Assembly (NCBI GenBank): GCA_960531495.1 | Contig: OY482846.1 | Coordinates: 34,911,311 to 34,975,310, forward strand | From: Zeus faber | Lineage: Eukaryota > Chordata > Actinopteri > Zeiformes > Zeidae | Length of the DNA: 64,000 nucleotides | Direction of reading: 5' to 3' | Part shown: one piece after another, positions 1 through 13,599 of the stretch | Layout of the letters: every line of letters begins with the position of its first letter | How positions within the stretch are numbered: the stretch's first letter is position 1 | Notes under the pieces: model-generated | What the model was told of the DNA's origin: nothing | What the model saw: only the letters and a program-made list of their open reading frames with translations | Databases searched by the model: none | Translations under genes and position numbers: made by a program

Positions 1-655
<655 letters not shown>

Positions 656-1243
656 AACCACAGAATGGCCCCAGAATAAACCCACACATTCACATGAATT
701 ATACATTAAAATAACTTCACAGACCCTCGTCCCAAAGTGCAATATGACCGCCTCAATATACTATCTCGGATTTTAATTAAGTCTTGTACTCGAGAGTGTT
801 ACATTTTTCATTTCCGACTCCCATTTAACACTCCGAAAAAGATCAATTGAAGCATCAAGTACAGACCTTCTACATCTCCCGGGGGCTTTAAAAATAAATA
901 AAAAATGGTTTGAGTGAAGTCGGCCAATATTGCAGCCATGGCTCTTAGTGCATAGGCTGCAAAATGTCTTTCTGAAACAATGTTTCCTCGTTCTAAGTAT
1001 TCAGGTGAAAAAGACCCAACCTCTCCTCAACAAATTGGATGGGGTTGTGGGTTGGGTGGGTACGGGGGTGGCAAAGCCAACAGATGGACGGACGGACAGA
1101 CAGGCAGGCAACGCACAAAGGGTGAGGGTTGACTTAAATATAATTCGATCCCGACCCTTCCTGACAACAACAACAACTTGGGTGGACTCGGGGTTCCCCC
1201 AGAGAAGTATGGGTTGGTTTGTGGCTTCGGTTGGAGGCGGTTC

Positions 1244-1245
<2 letters not shown>

Positions 1246-1283
<38 letters not shown>
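1246..1283. repeat. (TG)n microsatellite
   Basis: Uninterrupted TG dinucleotides ending in a GGG interruption. Confidence 0.95.
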
Positions 1284-1286
<3 letters not shown>

Positions 1287-1995
1287 TGGTTGTCCTCCCC
1301 CAGCCCACTGACAGGCTGTCGCGGCGTGAAACTGAGCCAGCGGGAAGATAGGGAACACCAAGACACAATAAGAGTTCTGGAGGAGGTGGGGGCTAGTACT
1401 GTGGCAGTGTGCGCGTACTGGGGGCGGAGGGGTTGGAGGGGGTGATGGGGGTGGGGACAAGGGCGGGGGAGGTTGTGCAAATTGGGAGAAAAATGGCGGA
1501 TTTGTCTGGCTGTTGTTTAAATTTCACGGATCGATGTCGCAGGTGTCACCAATGTTGTTCGACAAGCCTGTATCTTACTCGAGGCCCTAAGAAGGGTCAC
1601 TACTTTATTCCATCACACTTTTTGATAAGAATCTAAAACAACTTAGGGCCATCAGTCAGTAATTCATAGGCCAATCATCTTTCTGCCCAGGCCGTGATCT
1701 AGTGTTTCCTGTCAAATATGCTGAGGTTTCTCGATGACCTTTGACTGTAAAATGCCCTCGTTCGATTGTTAAGCAGCACTGCCCCCTGCTGGTGAACCGT
1801 ATCACCCTAACAGGACATCCCAGAGAGAGACAATGTCTTAAACATAAGGCATAAAAATTTGGGTCGTTCAATAAAGATCAGATCAGATTGTTGACACTTT
1901 TGTCGAAGCGAAGGGAACTGAGTCTTGCTGGGTGATGAGCAGTTGTTTTTTTTTTCCCATGTTTTACAGACATATTTTGTCTGTATTTGTATTTG

Positions 1996-2045
<50 letters not shown>
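1996..2045. repeat. (TA)n microsatellite
   Basis: About 50 bp of TA, with flanking partial inverted symmetry of TTTGTATTTGTATA against TATACAAATACA. Confidence 0.95.
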
Positions 2046-2047
<2 letters not shown>

Positions 2048-2290
2048 AATACATATATTGTATATGTTATGTCAGGGGCATACATCCCGGGAGGGCACAC
2101 ACCCAATGGCCTTTAGTGCAGGTTCAGATGGTATTATTACTTTGATAAAATTTTTAGTTTTATTTCAATTATTTATTTGACATTTATTATTATTTGTGAA
2201 ATTTACCGTTTTATACCTGTTTACCACAAAAATTTATATTTTTAATATTATCCAAATAAATACATATTGCTTTCAATACGCTGATTGGCA

Positions 2291-2315
2291 ACACACACAC
2301 ACACACACACACTCA

Positions 2316-2363
<48 letters not shown>

Positions 2364-2366
2364 CAC
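2291..2366. repeat. (CA)n microsatellite
   Basis: CA dinucleotides with a few interruptions (CTCACGCACATA). Confidence 0.95.
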
Positions 2367-2811
2367 AAAAAGTGCAGGCGCAGCTAGGGCTGGGTATAGT
2401 TAAAAAATGTACCAGTACCAATACCAGTACCCATAATGTGATACCGATACCAATAGAGTACTTCATTTGATATATTTTTTTCTTCTATACCCATCATTTG
2501 AATGGAAATTTAGTAGTTAGTTAGTTAGTTTAGTTTAATTGCCTAAAATGCCACCATTGACTGGAGAAGTTTCGATACTTCTTTGTATTGGTAATTTAAA
2601 TCGATGCCTTGAAGATACAAATACCCAGCCCTAGGCGCTGTTATCATGACGATTTTGTGATTCCTGAGACTTGAGACGGCGGTGATATTTAATAAAAGAA
2701 AAATACTGCTCTGCGGCACGGCAGTGCGTGTCGGAGCATTGGCAGTGACATATTTTCAACCTTTCAGAGACAAAATGGGTTACCTTATAAATAGTTCCTA
2801 TCTATCTCTGT

Positions 2812-3049
2812 GAGAGAAAAATGCAGATGATCTTGTCTTTGAATGATGTTTCACATGTTTTATATAGGACAAGCCTTTTGTATGTTACGCAGCTTTTAAA
2901 ACACATTGACTTCGGGTTTAATGAGTCTCTCAGCACTCACATGAATGGACTGTTCTTTCAGATTATGCTACACTGTATTGTAAAGATCATATCACATTCC
3001 ATCTTTACTTAACCTTGAATTGTGGTTTGTTTTATAGCACAGTAAGAAC
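2812..3049 (+). repeat. Interspersed repeat, copy 1 (partner at 44940-45222)
   Basis: The stretch from GTGAGAGAAAAATGCAGATG to the GTTTTATAGCACAGTAAGAA end aligns along its length with 44940-45222 in the same orientation, with scattered substitutions and a roughly 40-bp block missing here. Family not recognised. Confidence 0.7.
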
Positions 3050-3165
3050 AAAGGAGGGCTAAAAAAGGCTAGGACAACATATGGAAGATCTTGCCAGGAG
3101 GAGGCCATGATGTTTATAAAATACTGCCCCGATCCCACCCTTTATTCTGTTTTCAAGATTAAAGC

Positions 3166-3681
3166 TGTTAGGCCCACAGCCTCCCAGCGCCACTAGAGGC
3201 CGCCCTTGCCCCATCTGCAGCTCCCTACCCAAGCCCAATTGCACACACCTGGGATCAATTACCTGCACAGTATTTAGTCCCAGCTTCCTAGTCATTCCTT
3301 GCCAGACCGTCAACTAGCTTTCCCTGAGTTGTATCGCTATTGGCTCCCTTCCAAGTTCCTAGTGCCTATTCCTAGTTTATGTCTCGTTGTCTCGTCTCAT
3401 CGACCCAGTCTGTCTCTCCAAAGCCAGCCAGCCCGTTTTACCTGCCTGTCTCCGCTTGTCGACCAAGGCTCTCCGTCCATCTCCATCCAGCCTGGTTCAC
3501 CGTCTCTCCACCCGGATCCTGGACCCCATCTCCTGGTCATCATCATCCCTGCCCTGCCCTGCTCCATCCCCACCCGACCGGGTCCCCCCGGCCAGCTCCA
3601 CCGTCCCGGCTAATAAACATCCTTTGCCTGCCTCCCGTCTCCCTGTGTCGTGCGTTTGGGTCCCTCCCAGTTCTGGTTGTG
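3166..3681 (+). repeat. Candidate LTR of a Ty3/gypsy-like element
   Basis: Begins TGTTAGGCCC and ends GGTTGTGACA, so it has TG...CA termini. It contains an AATAAA (near 3611) in a C-rich region and directly precedes gypsy-type coding remnants. I see no matching 3-prime copy at the far end of the element, so this may be a solo or unrelated LTR. Confidence 0.35.
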
Positions 3682-3689
3682 ACAAAAGC

Positions 3690-6600
3690 ATCAGATAAAT
3701 GGAGAGCCGGTGAGATCCAAGAGCATATTGATCGCTACCAAATTGAAATGAAAGAACAGGTGCTATCCAAATCAAAGTACCTTAAACCAGTGACAGTCCG
3801 TGTCCAGGCTCCTGCATTTGACGATTCAGGGATAACATGCCACCCAAGCGAGTCACCTATGCAGGGTGAAAACAGCGCAGCATCCAGACCCTCTTGTCAT
3901 GATAACTGCCTGAAAAAGTTAGTCAGACATTTTGACCAGGCACTGTCACAGAACAACAATACTGCACACAAACCCATCCCCCCTGATCAGTTTCAGCATA
4001 GATCCTGCAGGGTCTGCCAATCTCTGGGGTACACCACCCTTGCACACTACATTCAGAAGTGCCTATGCCTAGCATGCTTTGAGCCAAACCACCAAGACAA
4101 ACTGCCCTATTGCCAGCCTGGCCAAGGTCAGCGTGCCTCCCCGCCACAAAACACCCAATCTTTAAACTATCTGGCCCGCATGTGGTGGGGGGGTGTGTGG
4201 GGACAAAAGAAGAAACCCTCAACAGTGGTGATATAGAACAGCACTATATATAAAAGCATGCTACAGTAATAGTGCAAAACACACAGAGAGTGGAGACCTT
4301 TGATGAACTGTTTTCTGTCAGCGTGAACAACACATTTCAGGTGCAGGGGATGCTTGACTCTGGTTCCATGGCCTGTACAATTAGCGAACAAGCAAAGCTT
4401 AAGATGTTGGGTGAGAATATACTCTCAGAACCCATTCCCTTGACGTCAGAAGGGTGTGCTTGTAGGCTGTGGAGGGACACTAAGCAAACCCAAGTGCATG
4501 TATGAGGTGGAAATGAAACTGTATGGATGTGATGCCAACGTGACAACTTGATCATAGGCACAAATGTCATCAGATTTCTCATGCATCAGCTGAAAATAAC
4601 TAGTGACTAACGGCGTCTTGTCTCCAGTGGCAATGTTCTTCCGGAGTGTGAACAGTTTCTCGACCTCATGGAAAACTCATCCCGGTGAAGAGACGAGGAG
4701 CTTCCAGACAGGATCGGGACTGTTAAGCTCCGGCAGTCAGCCACCCGGTTGGCAAGGCAATAACATTTAGTCTGGGGTAAATTGCCAAATGACGATCCCA
4801 TGTCACAAGGCAGTAATTGTGGAGCCCACCTCATCCAAGTGCATGCCTCGTAATATCATGGTCGGTTGTGTCATCACATCATTGTGGGGTAATAGATGAA
4901 TTCCCATGAAAGTGACTAACATGTCAACCAAGCCCATCACCCTGAAGAGAAACAGCAAGGTGGCGTACGTGTATCCCTGTGTAGCTGTCGAAGATTTTGA
5001 AGTTTTCCAGGGTACCAGCCAACCTAAAAAAGCCAAACATGAGGAAAAGCACGATAATGCCATGCCCACAGATCTCAAACAGCGACTACAACAGGTTGGG
5101 CTCACTGACATTGACATTGACCAGTGCCACGCTGACCAAGTGAGGAAAAAGAAGTTGGTTTCGAGCTGCTGGAAAAGTACAATGACATTTTCTCCAAACA
5201 CGCACTGGACTGCGGTGAGGCAAAGGGTTCTGTGCATCACATCCGCCTCACTGATGAGAGACCATTCCGCCTCCCCTACCGAAGGGTACCAACAGCTCAT
5301 TACCAGAATCTGCAACAGGTTCTTTCTGAAATGGAAGAACAGGAGATAATAAAGAAGTCAGCATGCCTTCCCCTTGTGCTAGTTTGGAAAAGCATGGCAG
5401 TTTGAGACTCTGCACCGACTTCAGTTGGTTAAATGTGATGACCCTCAAGGACCCACACCCACTACCACACCAGTCAGACTGTATGGCCGCCCTGGGTGTC
5501 CTATTCATGTGAATGATGCTAAGCATATTTGTTGATCTCAAATTCAGCAGTGTGTCCTTGATGATCAGCTCGTATTTGCTGCGACAGAAGAGAAGGCTTT
5601 GGTGAGGTTGTGTTCCAGCAGCTCCGGCTCCATAACCTTCAACTGAGCCCCAAGAAATGCTACTTGATGAGATCTTCAGTCAGGTTCTGGGTCACATTAT
5701 AGATGGCAATGAAGTGGGTGTTGACCCGGCAAAAATGTAGGTCATATCAAAGATGGCAAAGGTGGACGTGCTGGAGGACGATGGCTGTACGCCATCAGTA
5801 AGGAGGGTGAAATCCTTTCTGGGAATTTTACTACCAACACTTTATCCCTAGTTGCTCCTCTATAGCCAAGTCACTGTTTTCCATCACTGCTGGACAAAAG
5901 AAATGTGGGAAAGTAAAAAAAAACCTCCAATGCTGGCTCTTACAGGAAACTCAGACCCTCTGATTGCATAGACGATTGTGATGCGGCCTTTTATTACCTG
6001 AAAGTAAGTCTTTTGAGGTGTGTTGTTCTCTCACACCCAGATTTCTCTCAGCCCCTAATTCTATCCACTGATGCCTCACCGGACGGGCTTGGAGCTCTAC
6101 TGTCACAAATACCAGCTGGTGAAGAGAAAGCACGCCCCATTGCCTTCGCCAGTAAGACCTTGAGCAGTTCTTCGAAGAAATACCCAGCCCACAGGCTTGA
6201 GTTTTTAGCCTTTAAATGGAGTGTGTGTGAGAAATTCAGGCGCCCATCTAGGCGCCACTGAGCAGGATGTGATACAAATGCTATGGTGCTCATCAAACAG
6301 TGGGAGAGACTCAAGGTTCAAAATGGTATCCTCTACCGGGTCACCACTGACCACATCAGTTAACAAAATAGACACCAGTATGTTATGCCTGACAGCCTAA
6401 AGAGCACTCGGTGGACATTCTTGTCATGAAAGACCACTTTACTAAGCTGGCCCACACTTTCCCATGCACAAATCAAACTGCAAAACAAGTAACTAAGAAG
6501 CTGTGGGATCACGTCTTCTGTGTGTATAGGTTCCCTGAATGTGTCCACTCAGATCAGGAGCCAACATTGAAAGTGAGCTCACAGCAAAACTACTGGAGTC

Positions 6601-7452
6601 TACAAATCACATACTACAGCACATCATCCCATGGTAAATGGAGAAACCAAAAGATTCAATCGAACACTCAGAAGCATGCTGTGGTCTATTCCCCTCAAAG
6701 ACAAACACAAGTGGTCTCAACAGATACAAACTCTGACATTTGCATATAATGCAACAGCACATGACACGACAGGATAAGTACCGTTCCAGCTTATGTTTGG
6801 CCGAATCCCAAGGCTCCCTGTGGATGTGATAGTCAATCAAGTGCTAGATGACCCAGTGGTTGTCGATCACAAAAACTATGTGAAAACTCTCATGTCGCAT
6901 CTTCATGAAGCAGCCAGAATTGCCTGAAATCAAAGAACAAGACAAACAAGCAAAAGGCTACAACAGAATGGTAAAAGGCACTCACCTGAACCTAGGAGAC
7001 AGATTACTCATTGCAAACAAAGGTAAGAGAGGAAAGAAAAAGCGAGCTGACAAATGGAATGCAAGTTTACACAGTCACAAACAGATACCTGCAGACTCAC
7101 ACATACAAGCTCGAGGACCGTAAAGGCGACACAATGATAGTGCACCGCAACCAGGTTCTGGACATCAGCTTTCTGCCTGTGGTGACAACTGATGAAGAAT
7201 CGTTTGACACTGAACCAGAGGAAAGGTCATGTGCAACTGATCACCTGGACTCTTTGGAGGAAGAGGATGCGGGGGATAGGACCAGTGCATGGATAACGAG
7301 TGGATCAGAGGACACTCAGAGTCAAGAGAAGTACTGTCTGAACCGGACCACCAAGTCAGGGTGCTCCAGAGAGTTTGTGTTGGTTGTCCTAGTGTTTTGA
7401 CTGGTTTATTCAGAGGTATGGTCTGGATTTTGGTGAAATCTAGGAGGGGTGG
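3690..7452 (+). pseudogene. Decayed Ty3/gypsy retrotransposon (gag-pol remnant)
   Basis: Plus-strand fragments appear in the order expected for Ty3/gypsy pol. A Cys-rich gag-type segment (about 3999-4125) is followed by an aspartic protease piece with Asp-Ser-Gly (about 4350-4365), RT pieces (about 5180-5750), RNase H (about 6040-6240), integrase core (about 6400-6800) and the post-integrase segment (about 6900-7300). Every domain is broken by frameshifts or stops and part of RT is missing, so it cannot be functional. A purine-rich run at about 7437-7452 before a TGTAACC resembles a polypurine tract and start of a 3-prime LTR. This is an old genomic copy; no intact frame exists. Confidence 0.85.
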
Positions 7453-7590
7453 ATGTAACCAATGTATTCATGAAAGTTAACAATACACCTACTGATGCAC
7501 AAAACTTGGACACATCCTCAGTGTTGTTTCCTGGATTCAGTGGGTGTTTCGGGTCTTACAACAGACACCCTCCTCCAGGCGACCCGACCG

Positions 7591-7758
7591 GGGTGATTAC
7601 ATTACATACAACGGACGGACGCAGCCATCAGGAGCAATTAGGGGTTAAGTGTCTTGCTCAAGGACACTACAGCATGCTAGCAGGAGGAGCCTGGGATCGA
7701 ACCAGCAACCTTTAGATCACTAGACCACCAGCTCTACCGCCTGAGCTACCATCCCCAC
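7591..7758 (-). mobile_element. tRNA-derived SINE (family A), minus strand
   Basis: On the minus strand the 5-prime end carries a tRNA-like head with a GGTAGCTCAG A-box region and a GGTTCGATCCC B box. It continues through a body shared with 44056-44254. The L2-like tail seen in that copy is truncated here. It directly follows the 3-prime end of the R2-group element in the same orientation. Confidence 0.85.
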
Positions 7759-10620
7759 AAATCCCGACCTGTGTACAAGTGGCATGCTACACCCACTGCA
7801 CCCACTGCTCTCCCCTTTTCAACCAGAGCCATCTGGAGGCTTTTTCTACTCCCTCCACGTTGTTGCCTATGGCCTTTCTCCGGTTGGCACCTGTTATGCC
7901 TAGTGTGCCGTAGGCTTTGCTCAAGGAGTGGCTCGCGAATCCCCGACTGCCCACCTCCACTGGCATGCACCTGGTCTTCCAGCCGTTCCTCCGACAGTCC
8001 TCCACCAGCTCCTGGTACTTCTCCCTCTTTCTTTCTTGAGCCTCCTCCATCCTCTCATCCCAGGGAACCGTCAGCTCCAGCAAGAAAAGTTGTTTTGTGG
8101 CCTCTGAGACCAAGATCATGTCAGGTCTCAATCTGGACTGGGTGATGTGCAGTGGAATTTTCAGCTGCCTCTCCAGGTCAACTGTCATCACCCAGTCTCG
8201 GGCTGTGGAGAGCAAACCAGCAGAGCAGTTCTTTGGTGTCTTTTCAGGTCTTTGTCCTTCCTTGACAAAGTGGATGGCCTTGGCTCTGGCTTGGGTGTAT
8301 CGGCTGCCCTTGATCCCCTTGCTGATTTCTTCAGCGATGGATTTGAGGACCTGGTCGTGCCTTCATCGATACCGACCCTCACCTAGCGCCTTGGAGCAGC
8401 TGCTCAGGATGTGTTCCAGTGTCCCTGTTTTGGAACACAGGGGACATACAGGTGTTTCTATTTTGCCCCATATGCACAGGTTGGATGGGCTTGGGAGGAC
8501 ATCATAGACCCCCTGGATCAAGAACTTCATCCTCTGGGGGTTCCACTGCCAGATATCCTTCCAGGTGACACTCCGCTCCATTGCCTGCTCCCACCTCATC
8601 CACGCGCCTTGCTGCCGCATGGCCACTGCTCTGCTGGTTCGCTCTCCCTCGACTGAAGTTCGCACCTCCTCCTGCACCAACCTCTGCCTCTCCCTTCAAA
8701 GGCACAGTCATATTGGGTTGCTGTAAGGCTCCCAGGTCCAGCTCTGCCTTGTGCCACTGTTCCTAGGATAGCCTTGTGCTTCAGTCGTGTTTCTGCTTCC
8801 TGTACTGCATCGGCTGCCCTCCACTTCTTCCCTGCCCTCACAACAATCCCTGCTCCAGACACTTTGGCATCTCTGGATCCAGAGTACTGCAGGTGTTCCC
8901 GTACCCGTTCCACAATGAACTCCTCCCTGACTGAGCTGAGGGGGCCTCTGCATTCTGGTTCCGCTGCCTTGACCAGCATGTTAATTGCCAGTGCGAAGAG
9001 GGTCACTGAGATTGTGCATCCAGTGATTATGCCCACTTCCAGCTGGTGCCAGTCAGATGTCGTATGGATGTCGAGACTCTCAAACTGAACCTGCTGTAGT
9101 AGTCCAGGATGAGGTGTTTCACCTTCTGGGGAACATGGTGTTTCTCCAGTGCGACCTCCACCAGCTTGTGGGGTATCGAGCCATAGGCGTTCCAGATCCA
9201 GCCATAGCACAGCCAGGTCCCCCCCGCCTTCTCTTGCCTCCCTGATGAGCTGGGTTACCACACCTGTCAGTTCCAGGCAGCCAGGAACTCCTGGTATTCC
9301 TCCCTTCTGCACTGACGTGTTGATGTACCTGTTGCTCAACAGGAAGTTGGAGAGTCTCTTGGCTACGATGCTGAAGAAGATTTTGCTCTCCACACTGAGC
9401 AAGGAGATGACACGAAACTGGTCGATGTTCTCAGACTTCTCATCTTTCGGTATGTACACTCCCTCAGCATACCTCCATGACTAGGCTATCTTCCCTGTCC
9501 TCCAGATCACCTTCAGGGCCCTCCAAAGCCGATGCCGTAGCTTCGGGCAGTTCTTACGCACCTTATACGGCACTCCGCTTGGGCCTGGTGCTGAGCTTGA
9601 TCTTGCTCTCTGCACCACTTCCTCCCCTTCACTTAGGCAGGGCTCTTTCAGGTTGAAGTCCACTGAAGGCTCTGGTGGTGTTGTCAGTGCTTCGCATGGA
9701 CCTAGCGGTTGTTCTCTGATCGGGTCACTGTACGTGGCCTTGAGGTGGTTGTTAATGATATCCTTGAGCAGGTTAGGCGGCCAGTCCTTTTTTGACCAAG
9801 AAGCTGCTTGGTCAACTTGAAGGGATTGGCCAGGAAAGCAGCCCGCTTTCTGGCTCTCTCTTTCCGCCTCTTCCTATGGAACTCTGCCCTCCGCAGGGTC
9901 AAGAGTTGCTTCCTTAGAACTGCTTTCAGGTCCGCTAGGCCAGCTCTCTCAACGTCCCCTGCTGTCTTGTACTGCCTCTTTAGCAGCTTGAGCTCTTCCC
10001 TAAGGCTCTGGATTTTCCTCGCTCTGTGGTTCAGAGCATAGGCCGATGGCATGGGCTTGGGTGCCTCGGTTCCAAATTGCTCAGCCGCGATGTTCACTAT
10101 GAGGGTGGTCATCGTTTTCAGCCGACGGTCCACATCCCCCTTGGCTGTCGCTTCCAGGACCCGATCTACATCCTTATCAAACTACTGCCACTCAGTTCTC
10201 TTCGAGGATTGGGGACACTGGATCCTCGGTCTGGCCGAAGGTGCGCAGCCAGTTGTCATAGCTTGCTGGCTTTGGAGGCTCTGTGGGTTGTTGGGAGATG
10301 ATGCTGTTTCTTGGGGGCTTAGGGTGGCATGTGAGCTGTTGGCAGCGGGTGCAGGCGACACTAGGAGGCTCTGGCCACTGTGGGTTGCCTATAGGCCTGG
10401 CTCCTCCTGCGTCTGACCATAAGTGACTTCTGTGCCTTGTGTCGTTGTTGCCGCTGCCAAACACTTCATTCTGCCTTGATGTATCTTTAAACCCTTCTGA
10501 TTCTTACAGGTTTTACCGCAGATGCACTGTACTTTCGTCGTCGTTGTTCCATTGTCCTGGGTCGTCGTTCTTAGATCCGTCCTGTTGGGGTGCTCACCCC
10601 CCCCCCTCTCGGGCACCCCT
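7759..10620 (-). pseudogene. R2-group LINE (restriction-like endonuclease type), degenerate
   Basis: Minus-strand coding remnants in order: a C2H2-type zinc finger (about 10540-10460), a basic Arg/Lys-rich linker (about 10130-9790), reverse transcriptase pieces (about 9660-8700), a C-x2-C-x7-H-x4-C knuckle (about 8470-8430), and a restriction-like endonuclease with R-P-D then E-L-T-V-P-W and the downstream W-L-W region (about 8120-7800). That architecture defines the R2/Hero/NeSL superfamily. RT is internally deleted and lacks a recognisable catalytic F/YADD box. Frameshifts separate the pieces, so it is dead. Confidence 0.85.
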
Positions 10621-11970
10621 GGGGGTGTTTTTCCAGAGGTTTATATTTCACCAATAATCCATTTCTGTTCACATTGTATTATTATTTTCCTTGTATATAC
10701 TTGTTTTATTGTATATTTTTTGGGGGGAGCTTTTATTTTGTTAATTGTATTTTTGTTGTGTGACGTTTGACATTTTGGCCATGCTCCTTCCTGTAGATTC
10801 ACACAGTTCTCCTCAGTTGGCTACAGGCCCTGCTTGAGAGAGGTAGAATTATATGAGTTCTCTGGTCAATGGTGTGTTAGAATGTCGTAAAATCGCTAAA
10901 CAGAGGCGCAAATCTGACTTTATACAGGCCACAAATGCTGTTCTTGTCAAAATGTTTATTTCAGCATGTATATATATTTTTTTTTTTATTGTGTACAGCA
11001 CTTTTGTGTAACATGCTAGTTTACCGATCTCAAGCTCGGCTAACAGAGCATGGAAATGGTTTCTCATGCGTCCACTATTCTTTCCCTTTCTCCTTTAAAG
11101 GTTTGCATGTAGAAACCCAGTCATTTTAGTTGCTGTACTGATATTATTGTGTTTTACACAGGTATGTGAGCTCCCTCTTTGCTATTTTGTTCTGTAAATG
11201 TGTTTATTGATAATTTAATTTATTTTCATAGACAAAGTGCACATTTCTATGATGTTCATGTTCACATTTTAAAATTAATATTAATTCATAAAATACAAAA
11301 AATGTTGCTGCTGGGTTAACACAGCCTCCGACGATGACCCCACCCCCCCGGCTGACAAGGCAGCAGTTGTCCTTGTCTCATTCTTCACCATTCATAAACA
11401 CAAAATGGAGTGTCAGGCCAGACCAGCTACATTAACACCGAATGTACACTTTCCCGGGAACTGACAGTGTTCAATGTTTTTCTTTGTCAAAACATGTTCT
11501 GTTGTTACTAAAGGCGAGAGCCAACCGCAGATGGTCTCAGAATGGGACACAACCTCTCATGTCTCGAAAGGCCTCTTCAAGTGAAGCAGGGGCAGGCTGA
11601 CCAGACCGCCATCCTGAAGCATGTCTGTATCTTTCTTTTTATTCGACAGAATACATTTCTTTAATGCTCTTCGTTTTGTTTTCCTGTCGCGGGCAGATTA
11701 ACCTCACTGACCACGCGGTGAAAATTCTCCAACAGGTCCTTCGTTTGAAAAGGTTTGAGAACCCCTGCTGGTAAAAGACAAGTTCCACTCTGGTTCAACG
11801 TCTCACTGTGCTTATATGCAGTCCTACGGGGCAAACGTTTCAGCCTTTGAAAGGCATTTTTGAAAACTGAGCAGTGAAGCAACCGACCTCCAGAGTAATA
11901 AATGATGGGAACCAACATTCTAATAAGGCCTGTGTCGAAAAATAGCAAACATTGGTTAATTAGTGATTAA

Positions 11971-11971
<1 letters not shown>

Positions 11972-12054
<83 letters not shown>
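11972..12054. repeat. (CA)n microsatellite
   Basis: About 83 bp of pure CA dinucleotides. Confidence 0.97.
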
Positions 12055-12058
<4 letters not shown>

Positions 12059-12313
12059 ATCATCAATCGGAGCTTCTAAATTCGAAAGTGCTCCTCAGTA
12101 AACAGGCCTCATTGACATTCATGCGAGAACGCGAGTCCTGTGTCAGGCGGCCCCTGGGTGCGGAGTGATGCAGCCCTGATTCAGCAGCAGAAGGGGAGAG
12201 AGGGAGAGAGAGGAGGGGGGAGAGAGTCTCTCGTGATTGAGAAGCCTGTCACTGAAAATGCCTTTGAAGAGGCCTTGGAAGGAAAAAAAACAAAATAAAA
12301 AACATTAAGGGAT

Positions 12314-12372
12314 CAGATACTATCAGATGCTGATAGTATCTGTAGTGTCTATAGTGTCTGACTATCAGACAC
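12314..12372. repeat. Pair of adjacent perfect hairpins
   Basis: 12314-12342 has 13-bp arms (CAGATACTATCAG) around a 3-base loop. 12354-12372 has 8-bp arms (GTGTCTGA) around CTA. The arms share the ACTATCAG core, so the two may be decayed units of one repeat. Confidence 0.75.
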
Positions 12373-13299
12373 GAAGCCATCAGTCTTCTTTACCAGCAAT
12401 AATAAGCTACTGATCGTATGGATGACACATGAACAATTCTTCATTTGTACATTCATTGTAAATTACCCAGTCTAATGTATATATTCATCGGCACACCTCC
12501 ACTTTATATTATAATATTTAATATTTATAGTCTTATTCTCCGATCATACTCGCTGTGTGTCTACAACCATCAGGATACATATTATATATTCCCCATTTTT
12601 ACATTTCTTGGTAATGCTAGTGTTTCATTATTATTATTATTATTATCATTTTTTTATTATGTATAATTTTTTGCTATTCTTGCCATATTTTCGCTGGTCT
12701 TGCTCTCATTTGCTGACTCTTTTCAACAGTTGATTACCTTCTTTCAATTTCTTCTACGTGGTAGGCGCTTGCCCTGTCACAAGAATTGAATTTCACTGAT
12801 CAGAACGACCCTGTGTTATACAGTGCGTTTGATGATAAAACTCTTTCACTTTGAATTTAAATATCCAGCCTAGAGGTCAGTGTTTTTCAAAGCACAATAT
12901 CGACAGTGATTGGGTGCTCATGATGTTCAGGACACGGGTCTGTTTTCTTTTCCTTCCTCCGTGTTGATTAGACATCAAGATGATGAGCGTACAGCACCTG
13001 ATCAGCGCTGTTTCATGCATGTGATCTGTGCTGTGATCTGTGATGGCCCGCCTGATGATTAAAGCACGATTCCACCGCAGGGCGAGGGGTATTTAAGCAT
13101 TGACTCAACGACGGTTCAGTGCCAGGTCAGATCTGTCCGTCCATCGGTCCATCCATCCATAAATCCATGTTTTTTGAAATGCATACCTGGCAACCAAAGT
13201 GGGCTCTGCAGGTTTTACCCCCCCCCCCCCCCCCACAAACGCTTCAGTTGACTGCGAGCGTGAGAGAGACGTCAAAGGACTTTATAAAGGGATTCTTCC

Positions 13300-13332
<33 letters not shown>

Positions 13333-13462
13333 ACAGTGAACTGCCGGGTCGAGCATGGAATGGATGGACGACCAATCTATTCGTTCAAAGCCGCGTTGAT
13401 CGATGGCTCTGGAATCGATTATTTACAACTTCAATGGGACGATGACAACGTACATCCATCTA

Positions 13463-13520
13463 CGACATAAACCCAGGATCTTCTTGCTGTGAGGCGGCAG
13501 TGCAAATGCACTGTGCCACT
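13463..13520 (-). repeat. Fragment of SINE family B head
   Basis: AACCCAGGATCTTCTTGCTG and the following bases match the tRNA-like head end of the SINE copy at about 36475-36530 (CCCAGGACCTTCTTGCTG). Only the head remains. Confidence 0.6.
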
Positions 13521-13599
13521 CTGCAACCAAATACAATAAATACCTTGATTCAAAAAAAAATAATCTATAGTCTTCTCCCCTTCTCTACCAACGGGTAGG

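Larger units (their letters stand above)
656..3165. other. Gene-free stretch with three microsatellites and a repeat shared with 44.9 kb
   Basis: Holds a (TG)n tract (1246-1283), a (TA)n tract (1996-2045), a (CA)n tract (2291-2366), short TTAG iterations near 2515-2535, and a copy of a repeat found again at 44940. No exon or transposase is recognisable in the rest. Confidence 0.5.
10621..13599. other. Gene-free stretch with CA repeat and hairpins
   Basis: Contains a long (CA)n tract (11972-12054), a GA-rich patch (about 12185-12230), two adjacent short hairpins (12314-12372), a LINE-tail-like AATTTCACTG...TTTGA segment near 12780-12860, a C17 run (13218-13234) and a fragment of SINE family B (13463-13520). 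No exon is supported. Confidence 0.5.

Noticed and set aside
3690-7452. The gypsy remnant as a live retrovirus-like gene
   Set aside because: Every domain is frame-shifted or interrupted, part of RT is missing, and no matching LTR pair is seen.
7683-7757. Possible tRNA gene in the SINE heads (also 36470-36531 and 44056-44110)
   Set aside because: B boxes are present, but the heads are diverged, lack a clean cloverleaf, and run directly into repetitive SINE bodies.
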